Assembly (NCBI GenBank): GCA_964526675.1
Contig: CAZGLY010000010.1
Location: 1 to 64,000 of the forward strand
DNA length: 64,000 nt
Direction of reading: 5' to 3'
Source of the DNA: CAZADA01 sp964526675
Lineage (GTDB): Bacteria; Pseudomonadota; Alphaproteobacteria; Caulobacterales; Maricaulaceae
Positions 1 through 9,553 of the stretch are shown in pieces. The number at the start of each line of letters is the position of its first letter. The first letter of the stretch is position 1. The position numbers and the translations under genes are program-made. The notes beneath the pieces are model-generated. The model saw only the letters and a list, made by a program, of their open reading frames with translations. It had not been told where the DNA came from and made no database searches.

Positions 1-137
1 TCCGCATTGCGGAGGTCGAAATAGACGGCTTCGGCGCTTGGCGGCAGAGGATGCGGAACCATCCCCGCCCCAATCTCCATGCCGCGCCCCTGAAGCAGAT
101 GCTCCGTTTTGATGCGTCGCCGGCGGCCTAAATCCAT
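1..137 (-). CDS. Methyltransferase-like protein, N-terminal fragment (cut by window edge)
   Basis: Reading leftward from an ATG at 137, 45 codons stay open to the window edge. The protein starts MDLGRRRRIKTEHLLQGRG and continues into MEIGAGMVPHPLP, followed by a hydrophobic strand ending VYFDLR. The E-I-G-A-G glycine loop and the acidic residue closing the second strand are the SAM-binding motif I and motif II pattern of class I methyltransferases, of the type often found in polysaccharide gene clusters. A good ribosome site (GGTGAGG) sits just upstream of the ATG. The neighbouring RgpF and rhamnose genes fit a role in modifying a surface glycan, but that is inferred. The catalytic body lies outside the window, so the substrate cannot be named. 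Confidence 0.62.
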   Translation of the reverse strand, partial: MDLGRRRRIKTEHLLQGRGMEIGAGMVPHPLPPSAEAVYFDLRNA

Positions 138-799
138 GCCTCACCCATTTCTGTCGAAAAGTGCGGCCCGACATCGACGTGAACGTCTGAGCCTGCGGGA
201 TCAAAGAAACAGCGTGCGGCGATTCCAAGTGATGCGCCCACGCACCGGAAACCGTTCCCTGGGCTTTCCACCATTATGATGAACAGAGCGTTGTCGCCCT
301 GGGAGCAAACCGTCCAGACGCCTCCATCATCACCACTCATGTGGTCGGCGAGCCGGGGAGCCGCGCTCCAGACAGACCGCGCCCGCGCGACGTTGCAACG
401 GGCCCCGCCGCGTTCCAATGCGTCCAGTCAGGCGCAGAACCACGCCGCCGTCAATGAGCCCCGTCGACCGTTCGACGCGCCGCCCGACGTTCGGGCGCAA
501 TCTCGAACCGGCTCAGACGCGGAGCGGACGCGCGTCAACGGGGCGTCAGGATTGTGTTGGATATCTGGCGCTCACGCGCGGTCTCGCGTTTCCAGCGTCA
601 AGCGCATGCCGTATCCTCTCAATGGTGAGACGTTGGCGTCGCGATGATTTCGGGTCAGCCCCGCCAGGCGTCGCAGAACGAGCGCAGAGACGTTGCGTCC
701 GCGACGTCGTTTCGGGACTGGCGTCAGGGGTGTTTCAGGCGGCGGTGACTCGCGCCAGGACCCTGTGGTGTCCACGGGTGGTGTCCAAGGATTGAAGAG
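138..799. other. Gene-poor interval between methyltransferase and RgpF-like gene
   Basis: I see no convincing gene here. A leftward open frame (418 to 128) would end by overlapping the methyltransferase start by 10 bases, but its third codon positions are not clearly GC-rich and I recognise no domain. It may be the decayed end of a glycan gene or simply chance. The interval presumably holds divergent promoters for the leftward methyltransferase and the rightward RgpF-like gene. Confidence 0.4.
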
Positions 800-1678
800 A
801 TGGCGGTCGAAGCCTGTGCCGCGCCTCAAGGCGTGACGCCAAAGCGCCTTCTGATCTACGCGCACTATGGGCGACGGGGCGTGGTGTCGTCGTATGTGTT
901 TGAGGCGCTGGCGCGTTACCGACCGCATGTGACGCGTTTGACCTTCGTGTCCGCGAGCGCCCTTTCGGATTTGGAGCAACGCCGTCTCGCGCAGGTCAGC
1001 GATGACGTCGTCGTGCGCGACAATGTGGGCTACGACTTCTGCAGTTGGCGCGACGGCTTGCGCCATGTTGGCGATGTCACGGCGTTTGACGAGGTCATCT
1101 TCGCGAACGACAGCGTCATCGGGCCGTTTCAGGATCCCGGGCCGATGCTGGCGCGGCTCACCGCCCATCCGGCCGCCATTTGCGGGCTGACCCTGAACTG
1201 GCATTTCGGGCGGCACGCCCAGTCTTACTTTCTGCGTTACCGCCGTGATGTCGTGGCGTCGCCGGCGTTTGAGGCGTTCTGGGCGAATGTCGCGCCGCTG
1301 CCGGACAAAATGGCGACGGTGCTGACCTATGAGGTTGGGTTGACGGCGTTCATGGAGGCGCGCGGCCATCGGGTCGACGCGCTGTTCACGCTGCCGGCGC
1401 ACCACCCGCTGCGCGACCGCATGAAGCTGTTTGTGCGAAGCATCGACTGGAGCGAGCCGCTGCGGACAGCACTCGCCCTGCGCCATCTGGCGCGGGAGAT
1501 CCACACCAATCCTGTCCACCACCTTTGGGAGGACGTGATCGACGACGGTTTGCCTTTTATTAAAAAGGAACTCTTACGAGACAACCCGCTGTACACAAAC
1601 AAGAAGCGCGTGATCGCCGGCTTGTGCGCGCGCTACGGCGTCGCGCCGGAAACGCTGCGGGCGTATGCCGAGGCGTGA
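800..1678 (+). CDS. RgpF-like rhamnan synthesis family protein
   Basis: This 292-residue protein resembles the rhamnan synthesis protein F family. Members occur in O-antigen and cell-wall rhamnan clusters and are thought to act in assembly of rhamnose-containing chains. The clearest signature is N-V-G-Y-D-F-C-S-W-R-D-G-L at about residues 75-87, matching the family's GYDF.sWkdGL motif, followed by the F-A-N-D-S-V-I-G-P-F segment typical of these proteins. There is no signal peptide, so it is probably cytoplasmic. The ATG is preceded by AAGG at 787-790. The dTDP-rhamnose genes start 153 bases downstream on the same strand, which supports a rhamnose-linked role. The exact linkage or acceptor cannot be read from the sequence. 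Confidence 0.8.
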   Translation: MAVEACAAPQGVTPKRLLIYAHYGRRGVVSSYVFEALARYRPHVTRLTFVSASALSDLEQRRLAQVSDDVVVRDNVGYDFCSWRDGLRHVGDVTAFDEVIFANDSVIGPFQDPGPMLARLTAHPAAICGLTLNWHFGRHAQSYFLRYRRDVVASPAFEAFWANVAPLPDKMATVLTYEVGLTAFMEARGHRVDALFTLPAHHPLRDRMKLFVRSIDWSEPLRTALALRHLAREIHTNPVHHLWEDVIDDGLPFIKKELLRDNPLYTNKKRVIAGLCARYGVAPETLRAYAEA

Positions 1679-1831
1679 GCGTGGGCGGGGTGGCGATGAG
1701 CAGGGCGTGCGGTTTCGGCGGGACGTGCGCCGGATCGTGATCAGCGAGGGTAGGGCGACACGGGCGGCGTCCATGGCGACGACCACCAAGTCTGAAAGGG
1801 CGCCGGCAGGGGCGCGCGTGGAGAAGCACCT

Positions 1832-2884
1832 TTGAAGATATTGGTCACCGGCGGCGCCGGGTTTATCGGATCCGCCGTTGTTCGCATGGCTCTCGATCGC
1901 GGCGATGAGATCGTCAATGTCGACAAACTCACGTACGCCGCGAACCTCGACAACCTGAAGGGATGGGCGGAGCGTGACGGCTACGCCTTCGTGCAGGCCG
2001 ATATCTGCGACGGCCCGCACATCGCGCGGGTGCTGGACGACCATCAGCCGGACGCGGTCATGCATTTGGCCGCGGAATCCCATGTCGATCGATCGATCGA
2101 CGGACCCGGCGCGTTCATCCAAACCAATCTCGTTGGCACCTTTCAGATGCTCCAGGCGGCGCGGGCGTATTTTGATCGCCTGTCGCCGGCGCGGCGTGAA
2201 CGCTTCCGCTTCCACCATGTCTCGACCGACGAAGTCTACGGCTCGCTCGGGGACGACGGGTTGTTCCGCGAGGACACGCCCTACGCGCCGAACTCACCTT
2301 ATTCCGCGTCGAAGGCGGGCTCGGACTTTCTGGTTCGGGCGTGGGGCGAGACCTACGGACTGCCGGTGGTGACGAGCAATTGCTCCAACAATTACGGTCC
2401 CTACCAACACCCTGAAAAGCTGATCCCCGTCGTGGTCCTGAAGGCGCTGAGCGGCGACGCGATCCCGGTCTATGGCGCTGGGGAGAATGTGCGCGACTGG
2501 CTGTTCGTGGACGATCACGCGGCGGCGCTTCTGCTCATTCTCAGCGAGGGGCGCCTGGGCGAGACCTACAACGTCGGCGGCCTGAACGAGCGGCGCAACA
2601 TTGACCTCGTGCGCGCCATCTGCCGGCTTATGGACGAACGGAGGCCGCAAGGCGCGCCGCACGAGGATCTGATCACCTTCGTCACGGACCGTCCCGGCCA
2701 CGACCAACGCTACGCCATCGATGCGTCGAAGATTGAGCGTGAGCTCGGATGGCAACCGTCCGTCACCGTCGAGGAGGGGTTGCAGCGCACGGTCGACTGG
2801 TACCTCACCAATGAGTGGTGGTGGCGGGGCGTGCGCGAAAAGGGGTTTCAGGGCGAACGCCTTGGCCTGTGCGCGGCGACGTAG
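1832..2884 (+). CDS. rfbB: dTDP-glucose 4,6-dehydratase
   Basis: RfbB/RmlB converts dTDP-glucose to dTDP-4-keto-6-deoxyglucose, the second step of dTDP-L-rhamnose synthesis, in the cytoplasm. The 350-residue length is normal. The N-terminus carries the Rossmann motif GGAGFIG, then the family strings STDEVYG and YSASKAGSD, which contain the active-site Thr-Asp-Glu and the Tyr-xxx-Lys pair. The start is a TTG with a GGAG sequence about ten bases upstream; no in-frame ATG fits, because the next residues are already the conserved ILVTGG strand. It is the first gene of a tight B-A-C-D operon; rfbA begins 11 bases after its stop. Confidence 0.97.
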   Translation: MKILVTGGAGFIGSAVVRMALDRGDEIVNVDKLTYAANLDNLKGWAERDGYAFVQADICDGPHIARVLDDHQPDAVMHLAAESHVDRSIDGPGAFIQTNLVGTFQMLQAARAYFDRLSPARRERFRFHHVSTDEVYGSLGDDGLFREDTPYAPNSPYSASKAGSDFLVRAWGETYGLPVVTSNCSNNYGPYQHPEKLIPVVVLKALSGDAIPVYGAGENVRDWLFVDDHAAALLLILSEGRLGETYNVGGLNERRNIDLVRAICRLMDERRPQGAPHEDLITFVTDRPGHDQRYAIDASKIERELGWQPSVTVEEGLQRTVDWYLTNEWWWRGVREKGFQGERLGLCAAT

Positions 2885-2895
2885 GAGCGCGACGA

Positions 2896-3771
<876 letters not shown>

Positions 3772-3781
3772 GGGGCGGCCG

Positions 3782-4339
3782 ATGACCATGGATGAGCTGA
3801 CCATCGACGGCGTGAAGGTGTTTACGCCGCGCCGCTTCAGTGATGACCGCGGTTATTTTATGGAAACCTACAACAAGCGGGTGTTTGACGGCCTTCTGTC
3901 CGGGTTTGAGTTTGTCCAGGACAATGAGAGCTTTTCGAAGGAGCCGTTCACCGTCCGCGGGCTGCACTATCAGGCGCCGCCGCATGCGCAGGATAAGCTT
4001 GTCCGCGTGATCGCGGGGCGCGTCTTGGATGTCGTGGTCGACGTTCGCAAGGGCTCTCCCACCTTTGGTCAATGGGCCTCGGCGGAGCTGACCGCCGACG
4101 GCGGCGAGCAGCTTCTGGCGCCTAAGGGCGTGCTGCACGGGTTTATGACGCTCGAGCCGAACTGTTTGGTGGCCTACAAGGTGACCGACTTTTACGACGC
4201 CTCGTCGGATGGGTCCGTGAAATGGGACTCCCCCTCCCTCGGGATCGCGTGGCCGGCGGAGGCATCGCAGGTCCGGCTGTCGAACAAGGATGCGGCCGCT
4301 CCCGACTTCGACGCGTTCGAGACGCCGTTCGTCGCCTGA
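3782..4339 (+). CDS. rfbC: dTDP-4-dehydrorhamnose 3,5-epimerase
   Basis: RfbC/RmlC epimerises carbons 3 and 5 of dTDP-4-keto-6-deoxyglucose to give dTDP-4-keto-L-rhamnose. The 185-residue length and cupin-like fold motifs match. The active-site histidine lies in V-R-G-L-H-Y-Q, and the conserved F-V-Q-D-N-E-S-F-S string precedes it. The L-H-G-F segment and the Y-K-V-T-D-F-Y-D segment with its catalytic tyrosine follow. A second in-frame ATG two codons in (3788) is possible; the family usually begins around the I-D-G-V-K-V-F strand, so the exact start is uncertain by a few residues. The gene sits 10 bases after rfbA and 40 bases before rfbD. Confidence 0.97.
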   Translation: MTMDELTIDGVKVFTPRRFSDDRGYFMETYNKRVFDGLLSGFEFVQDNESFSKEPFTVRGLHYQAPPHAQDKLVRVIAGRVLDVVVDVRKGSPTFGQWASAELTADGGEQLLAPKGVLHGFMTLEPNCLVAYKVTDFYDASSDGSVKWDSPSLGIAWPAEASQVRLSNKDAAAPDFDAFETPFVA

Positions 4340-4379
4340 TGACGAAGCACCACAATCGAGCGCCTGGTGGGGAGGCGGC

Positions 4380-5276
4380 ATGAAGGTCTTTGTAGCGGGA
4401 GCAAGCGGGCAGGTCGCCCGCGCGCTGGTCGAACGCGGCGCGGCGGCGGGCGTTGACGTCGTCGCGAAAGGGCGTGCGGATGTCGACATCTGTGACGGCG
4501 CTCTCGTCGCGCAGGCCGTGCGGGAGGCCGCCCCCGACATCGTGGTCAACGCCGCCGCCTACACCGCCGTCGACCAGGCGGAGACCGACGAGGCGGCGGC
4601 CACCGCGCTCAACCGTGATGGCGCGGGCCGCCTTGCGGCGGCTGCGGCCGCCGTCGGCGCGCCGGTCATCCATCTGTCGACGGACTATGTCTTCGATGGA
4701 GAGATGGACCGCCCCTGGCGCGAAACCGACCCGACCGCGCCGCTTGGCGCCTATGGACGCTCGAAACTGGCGGGCGAGGCGGCGGTCGCGGCCGCGAACC
4801 CACGGCACGTGATCCTGCGCACCGCGTGGGTGTATTCGCCCTATGGGAAGAACTTCGCGAAGACGATGCTGCGGGTGGCGGAAGGGCGCGATGCGCTCAA
4901 CGTCGTCGCCGACCAGCAGGGCGCTCCCACGTCCGCGTTGGACATCGCCGACGGCGTTCTCGTGATCGCCCATCGTGTTCTCGCCGCGCCGGATCAGGCC
5001 GCCTACGGCGTGTTTCACATGACGGGCGGCGGCGAGGCCGTGTGGGCGGATTTTGCTGAGGCGATCTTCGCGGCGAGCGGCGCGGCCGGCGGTCCGACGG
5101 CGGCGGTGCGTCGCATTCCGTCGTCGCAGTACCCCACACCCGCGAAGCGCCCCTCGAACTCCCGCCTCGACTGCACCAAGTTGCGCGACGCCTATGGCGT
5201 GGCGCTGCCGGCGTGGCGCGACAGCGTGCGCGCGTGCGTCGAGCGGTTGATCGCGGAGGACAGCTGGCGCGCCTGA
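4380..5276 (+). CDS. rfbD: dTDP-4-dehydrorhamnose reductase
   Basis: RfbD/RmlD reduces dTDP-4-keto-L-rhamnose to dTDP-L-rhamnose, the sugar donor for rhamnosyl transfer into O-antigen or exopolysaccharide. The protein is 298 residues from the ATG at 4380, which follows a GGGGAGG ribosome site. It shows the extended SDR pattern: GASGQVA near the N-terminus, VVNAAAYTAVD, the STDYVFDG strand, and Y-G-R-S-K as the catalytic Tyr/Lys. It is the last gene of the rhamnose operon. A 150-base interval to the next lipoprotein gene suggests the operon ends here, though no clear terminator hairpin is visible. Confidence 0.97.
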   Translation: MKVFVAGASGQVARALVERGAAAGVDVVAKGRADVDICDGALVAQAVREAAPDIVVNAAAYTAVDQAETDEAAATALNRDGAGRLAAAAAAVGAPVIHLSTDYVFDGEMDRPWRETDPTAPLGAYGRSKLAGEAAVAAANPRHVILRTAWVYSPYGKNFAKTMLRVAEGRDALNVVADQQGAPTSALDIADGVLVIAHRVLAAPDQAAYGVFHMTGGGEAVWADFAEAIFAASGAAGGPTAAVRRIPSSQYPTPAKRPSNSRLDCTKLRDAYGVALPAWRDSVRACVERLIAEDSWRA

Positions 5277-5426
5277 GGCGCCATCGCCGCGGCTGTGTCT
5301 CCGATACCGCATTGCAGCACGTTCGACGGGGCGGGGAGCCAAGCGGATTGATGCCGCGATCAGCCTCGTCCACCATGCTCAATCCTGGGCGTTAGCGTGC
5401 GCTGCGTGGTGGCGAGGGGGATGGCC

Positions 5427-5990
5427 ATGAGATGGGGGAAGCGTGTGCTGGCGTGCGCCGTCGCGACGTTGGCGGCAGCGTGTGTGACGACGGACGACCT
5501 CGAGCTGAGGCCGGAATTGGCCATGGCCGCGGAGGTCCTTGATCCCGGGACGGCGGTGTCGGCGGCGACCTTCGCGTTTGATCCCAGCGCCGGCGTGCTG
5601 GACGCTCCCAGCGGCATGTTCGTCGCGTTGAAACAAACCGAGATTGACCAAGCCACGCGTGAGGCGGTGCGCCGCCGCCTCACCATGGCGGGACTGCAGG
5701 AGACCGACGCCGCCGCGGCGGATGTGTTGGTCAGCGTCGAGGCGAGCGGGCGTGAGGCCTGGTTGATGCGCGACGTCGGCGGCGGCGCGGTGACCGAAGA
5801 TCGCTACATTGACGGCGTCTTGGCCGTCAGCATCGCGGACGCCGCGACGAGCGCGCCGGTCTGGCGCGGCAGCGCGACCGGCCCGGTTTACGCCCCGTTG
5901 CGGGAGGGCGCGCGCGTGGCGGACACCGTCAACACGATCATCGATGGGATCCTGCGGCCGTTTATTGAGCTTCGCCGACAGGTGGGCTGA
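5427..5990 (+). CDS. DUF4136-like lipoprotein
   Basis: A short lipoprotein of about 187 residues. With the ATG at 5427 (AGGGGG upstream) it begins MRWGKRVLACAVATLAAAC, a positively charged then hydrophobic leader ending in a lipobox with the modified cysteine in L-A-A-A-C. The mature part has a soluble fold; the segment with alternating small and polar residues around A-D-V-L-V-S-V-E resembles the DUF4136 family of proteobacterial lipoproteins, whose function is unknown. An in-frame GTG at 5397 or ATG at 5421 could also serve as the start. It is transcribed toward the ion-channel gene on the other strand; the two stops are about 30 bases apart. Confidence 0.72.
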   Translation: MRWGKRVLACAVATLAAACVTTDDLELRPELAMAAEVLDPGTAVSAATFAFDPSAGVLDAPSGMFVALKQTEIDQATREAVRRRLTMAGLQETDAAAADVLVSVEASGREAWLMRDVGGGAVTEDRYIDGVLAVSIADAATSAPVWRGSATGPVYAPLREGARVADTVNTIIDGILRPFIELRRQVG

Positions 5991-6020
5991 CGAGCGGCCG
6001 GCGCGCATGCGCGGCCGTGT

Positions 6021-6482
6021 CTAATCGCGACTGTCGCGGGACGCCAGGGCGTGCAAAAAGATCTCGCTGAACAGGACGGCGGCGGTCCAGGCAATCAGGA
6101 TCAAGCCGACGAGCGCCTCCGACCCCGCCATGAGACGCGCCCCGGCTTGGGGAATGATGTCGCCGAAGCCGAGGCTCGTGTAGACGACGAAGGAAAAGTA
6201 GAGCAGTTCGTCAAACGCCGTGGTTTCCGCCCCGATCAGCGCGCCGCTGCCGGTTCCGATCAGAACGATGTAGGCCACCGCGTAGACGATGACTTCGACC
6301 ACGTGCGCGATCAGCAGACACACCGTCGCAACCAGAAGATAGACCGCCTGCCGCCCCCCGGATTCCGCGCGCCGCATGCCCGCGATCAGCATATGCGTCG
6401 CGAGGGCGTGGATCAGCACGCTGCCCAGCGCGGTGACGGTTGAAAGGGCGAGTGTGATCAGCAGGTGCATATCGGGGATCAC
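6021..6482 (-). CDS. Ion channel family protein (two-helix potassium-channel type)
   Basis: A 153-residue inner-membrane protein with about four hydrophobic helices. Near residues 105-115 it carries T-S-L-G-F-G-D-I, which fits the potassium channel selectivity-filter pattern T-x-G-[YF]-G-D, and the preceding acidic and aromatic residues resemble a pore helix. This places it with the Ion_trans_2-type channels, although the cation is not proven. The leftward frame opens with GTG at 6482, one base past the stop of the RND pump gene, so translation is probably coupled; an ATG four codons in (6470) is an alternative. Its association with an efflux pump is unusual and may be no more than operon read-through. 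Confidence 0.75.
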   Translation of the reverse strand: MIPDMHLLITLALSTVTALGSVLIHALATHMLIAGMRRAESGGRQAVYLLVATVCLLIAHVVEVIVYAVAYIVLIGTGSGALIGAETTAFDELLYFSFVVYTSLGFGDIIPQAGARLMAGSEALVGLILIAWTAAVLFSEIFLHALASRDSRD

Positions 6483-6483
6483 G

Positions 6484-9400
6484 CTACGCCGGGGACGCCC
6501 GTTCCGATCCCTTTATGCCGAAAAACACTGCATATATCGCTGGCAACAGCACCAACGTGATCAGCGTGGCGAAGCTGAGGCCGAAGGCGATCACCACCGC
6601 CATGGAGGCGAAGAACACGTCCGACATCAGCGGGATCACACCGAGCACGGTCGTCAGGGATCCCATCATCACCGGCCGCACGCGGCTGGCCGCGGAGTCC
6701 ACCACCGCGTCGAAGCGCGGTTTGCCCTCGCGGATCTCCAGGTCCATCTGATCGACCAGAACGATCGCGTTCTTGATCAGCAGGCCGGACAAGGAGAGCA
6801 CGCCGAGGAGCGCCATAAACTCCATCGTCGTGTTCGTGACCAGCAGTCCGATCACCACCCCCACGACAATCAGGGGCACGACCAGCCAGATCGCCGCTGG
6901 TTGACGCAGCGCGTTGAACAACAGCACGACCACCAACACCATCGCGCCAATGCCGAAGGGGATCGTCTCCCCCAATTGGGCGTTCGCCTCAGCACTGTCG
7001 CCGAACTCGCCGTCCCAATAGAGGCCGTAGCCCTCGGGAAGCGCGATCGCCTCGATTTGCGGGCGCAGACGGTTCAACAGGTCTGACGCCAGCACGCCGG
7101 CGACGGGATCGCACTGGACTTTCAGCGTCCACACCCGGTCTGTGCGGCGCAATTGTCCGTCGCGCCAAATCACCCGCAGAGCGTCGGTCACCTCGGAGAT
7201 CGGCACCGGGTCGCCGCTGATGCTGCTCAGCGCCTGGATGGTGTCGCCGGTCGCGAGATCCGCGCGTTCGTTGGCCGGCGCCCGCGCAATGATCGGGATC
7301 AAGTCATCCCCTTCGCGATAGACGCCGATGGTTTGACCCGAATAGGTGGTCGCCAACGACGTCGCCAAGGTCTCCCGAGAGACGCCGACGCGCCGGCCGC
7401 GCTCGGCGTTGTAGACCGGCTCGATCACCGGCGTTTCCTGCCGCCAATCCGTTTTCACGCCCTTGGACCACGCGTCCGCCATCATGATGGCTTGGGCCTC
7501 AGCCGACAGGCGGCGCAGTTCCGCGGGATCGGGACCGTAAAACGCCGCTTGGATCTTCGCCCCCTGGCTGGGCCCCAAAATGAAGCGCGACGCCCGGCCC
7601 TGGGCGGCCGGATAGTTGTCATCCAAATGGTCTTGAATCTCGCGGACGAGACCGGGGATCCGATCGAAGTCATTCACGCGCACAAGGAATTGGGCGAACG
7701 CCGCGTTGGGGTTCTCCGGCGAGTAGATCAGCATGTACCGCAGCGCGCCGGACCCGGCGACGGCGTGCACCATCTCCACCCCATCCAATCCGGTGAGGTA
7801 TTGCTCAATCTCGACGACGTCACGGGCGGTGGCGTTGATGTCGGCGCCTTCGGGCAACCAATAATCGACTTTGAGCTGCGGGGTTGTCGACGCGGGAAAG
7901 AAGCCGGACGTGACAAACTGAAAGCCATAGATCGCTGTGGCGAACGCCGCGATCGCAAGCGCAATGGCCAACCAGCGGGCGTGCAGCACCCCGCGCATGA
8001 AGGCCTTGTACGCGAGGGTGAGACGGCCCTCGGCCCGGGGCTCGCCCCCGGCCGCTTGTTCTTTCAAGATCAGATCCGCGAACATGGGCACGAGCGTCAC
8101 CGCAAACACCCAGCTGTATAGAAGCGAAATCAGAATGACCCAGAAGAGGTGGCCGGCATACTCGCCCGTGTTGCCCTGGGCGAAACCAATGGGGGCGAAC
8201 GCCACAAAACCGACCACCGTCCCGCCAAGCAGAGCCCAAATCGTTTTGTCGACCGTCTCTTTCGCGATGTCGATCTTCTTGCGCCCGTTTTCGACGCCGA
8301 CCAGGATGCCCTCGGTCACGACGATGGCGTTGTCCACCAGCATGCCAAGCGCAATGATCAACGCGCCCAACGAAATGCGATGAAGCGGGATCGACGCGAG
8401 ATCCATCGTCACGATCGTCGCGCCGATGGTCACCAACAGCACGACGCCGATGATCACAGCGGACCGAAGTCCCATAAAGATGAAGAGCGTGCCCATCACA
8501 ATCACCAGGGCGAGGGCGACGTTCAACGCGAAATCATTGACCGCGTCATTGACCGCATCGCCTTGGTGATAGAACTCGTTCACCTCGATCCCAATGGGGC
8601 GTTCGCCGATCGTCTCCGCGAGCGTGGTTCGGATGTCTTCGCCGAGTTGACCGACATTGGCGCCGGTCACGTTGGAGATGCCGAGCTGGATTGCGTCTTG
8701 GCCGTTGTACCGGGCAATGGAGAACGGCGGGTCGACCACGCCGCGCCGCACGGTCGCGACGTCGCGCAGATAAATGAGGTCGCCGCCGCCGCCGGCGCTC
8801 ACCACCACGTTTTCAATGTCCGCAACGGAGTCGAGATCGCCCGTGGGGTGGATGACCAGGCGTTGGCGGCCGAGTTCCACGTCCCCGGCTTCCACAACCG
8901 AGTTTTGCTGCTCGAGGTCTTCAAACACGCCGCTGAGAGACACGCCCAACGCCGCCACCTTCTCCCGCGAAATCTCGATGTAGATGGCTTCCGTGCGCGT
9001 GCCCGAGATCTCAACTTTGGCGACGCCGTTGACCGCCAGCAGATCTTTACGGAGCTCGGTGGCGTAGTCCTCCAGCTCCTTTAGAGAATAACCGGGGCCT
9101 GTGATCAAATAATAGAGGCCGTAGACGTCGCCGTATTCATCGTTAACCACCGGCGTCCCGGCCCCTGGCGGCAAATCCGCGCTGGCGTCGCGGACCTTGT
9201 TGCGCACGCGGGTGAAGGTCGCTTGGAGCTGGGCCTTGTTGGGTGAGAACGCGTGTTTGATGTCGACTTCGACGATCGAGACGCCGTCCGATGAGGTGGA
9301 CCGGATTTCGTCGACCTCCTGCATCGTTTGCAGTTCGGATTCGATCACGTCGCTCACTTCTTCGGCGACTTCTAACGGCGTGGCGCCCGGATATTGCGTG

Positions 9401-9543
9401 ATGACTTGGGCGGTGCGAATGAGGAACTCCGGGTCCTCAAAGCGCGGCATGCTGGTGTATGAGGATGCGCCGCCAACGAAGGCGGTCAGCACGATGATCC
9501 ACATCAACAGGCGGTTGCGGATCGCGAATTCGGCGAGGTTCAT
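6484..9543 (-). CDS. RND-family efflux permease (AcrB-like), first of two
   Basis: A 1019-residue inner-membrane proton antiporter of the resistance-nodulation-division superfamily, normal length. It begins with the N-terminal amphipathic stretch and first helix (MNLAEFAIRNRLLMWIIV). It has two large periplasmic loops and a central helix containing L-G-M-L-V-D-N-A-I-V-V, where the aspartate belongs to the proton relay. The C-terminal half repeats the helical pattern, with S-G-L-L-I-K-N-A-I-V-L-V-D. It starts 10 bases after the adaptor gene and ends next to an ion-channel gene. No outer-membrane channel gene is present in the window, so a TolC-type partner must be elsewhere. The exported substrate cannot be inferred. 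Confidence 0.95.
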   Translation of the reverse strand: MNLAEFAIRNRLLMWIIVLTAFVGGASSYTSMPRFEDPEFLIRTAQVITQYPGATPLEVAEEVSDVIESELQTMQEVDEIRSTSSDGVSIVEVDIKHAFSPNKAQLQATFTRVRNKVRDASADLPPGAGTPVVNDEYGDVYGLYYLITGPGYSLKELEDYATELRKDLLAVNGVAKVEISGTRTEAIYIEISREKVAALGVSLSGVFEDLEQQNSVVEAGDVELGRQRLVIHPTGDLDSVADIENVVVSAGGGGDLIYLRDVATVRRGVVDPPFSIARYNGQDAIQLGISNVTGANVGQLGEDIRTTLAETIGERPIGIEVNEFYHQGDAVNDAVNDFALNVALALVIVMGTLFIFMGLRSAVIIGVVLLVTIGATIVTMDLASIPLHRISLGALIIALGMLVDNAIVVTEGILVGVENGRKKIDIAKETVDKTIWALLGGTVVGFVAFAPIGFAQGNTGEYAGHLFWVILISLLYSWVFAVTLVPMFADLILKEQAAGGEPRAEGRLTLAYKAFMRGVLHARWLAIALAIAAFATAIYGFQFVTSGFFPASTTPQLKVDYWLPEGADINATARDVVEIEQYLTGLDGVEMVHAVAGSGALRYMLIYSPENPNAAFAQFLVRVNDFDRIPGLVREIQDHLDDNYPAAQGRASRFILGPSQGAKIQAAFYGPDPAELRRLSAEAQAIMMADAWSKGVKTDWRQETPVIEPVYNAERGRRVGVSRETLATSLATTYSGQTIGVYREGDDLIPIIARAPANERADLATGDTIQALSSISGDPVPISEVTDALRVIWRDGQLRRTDRVWTLKVQCDPVAGVLASDLLNRLRPQIEAIALPEGYGLYWDGEFGDSAEANAQLGETIPFGIGAMVLVVVLLFNALRQPAAIWLVVPLIVVGVVIGLLVTNTTMEFMALLGVLSLSGLLIKNAIVLVDQMDLEIREGKPRFDAVVDSAASRVRPVMMGSLTTVLGVIPLMSDVFFASMAVVIAFGLSFATLITLVLLPAIYAVFFGIKGSERASPA

Positions 9544-9553
9544 GGCGGCGACC

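Noticed and set aside
128..418. Leftward 96-codon frame overlapping the partial methyltransferase start.
   Set aside because: No recognisable domain and weak third-position GC bias; the overlapping methyltransferase frame has a clear motif and ribosome site.
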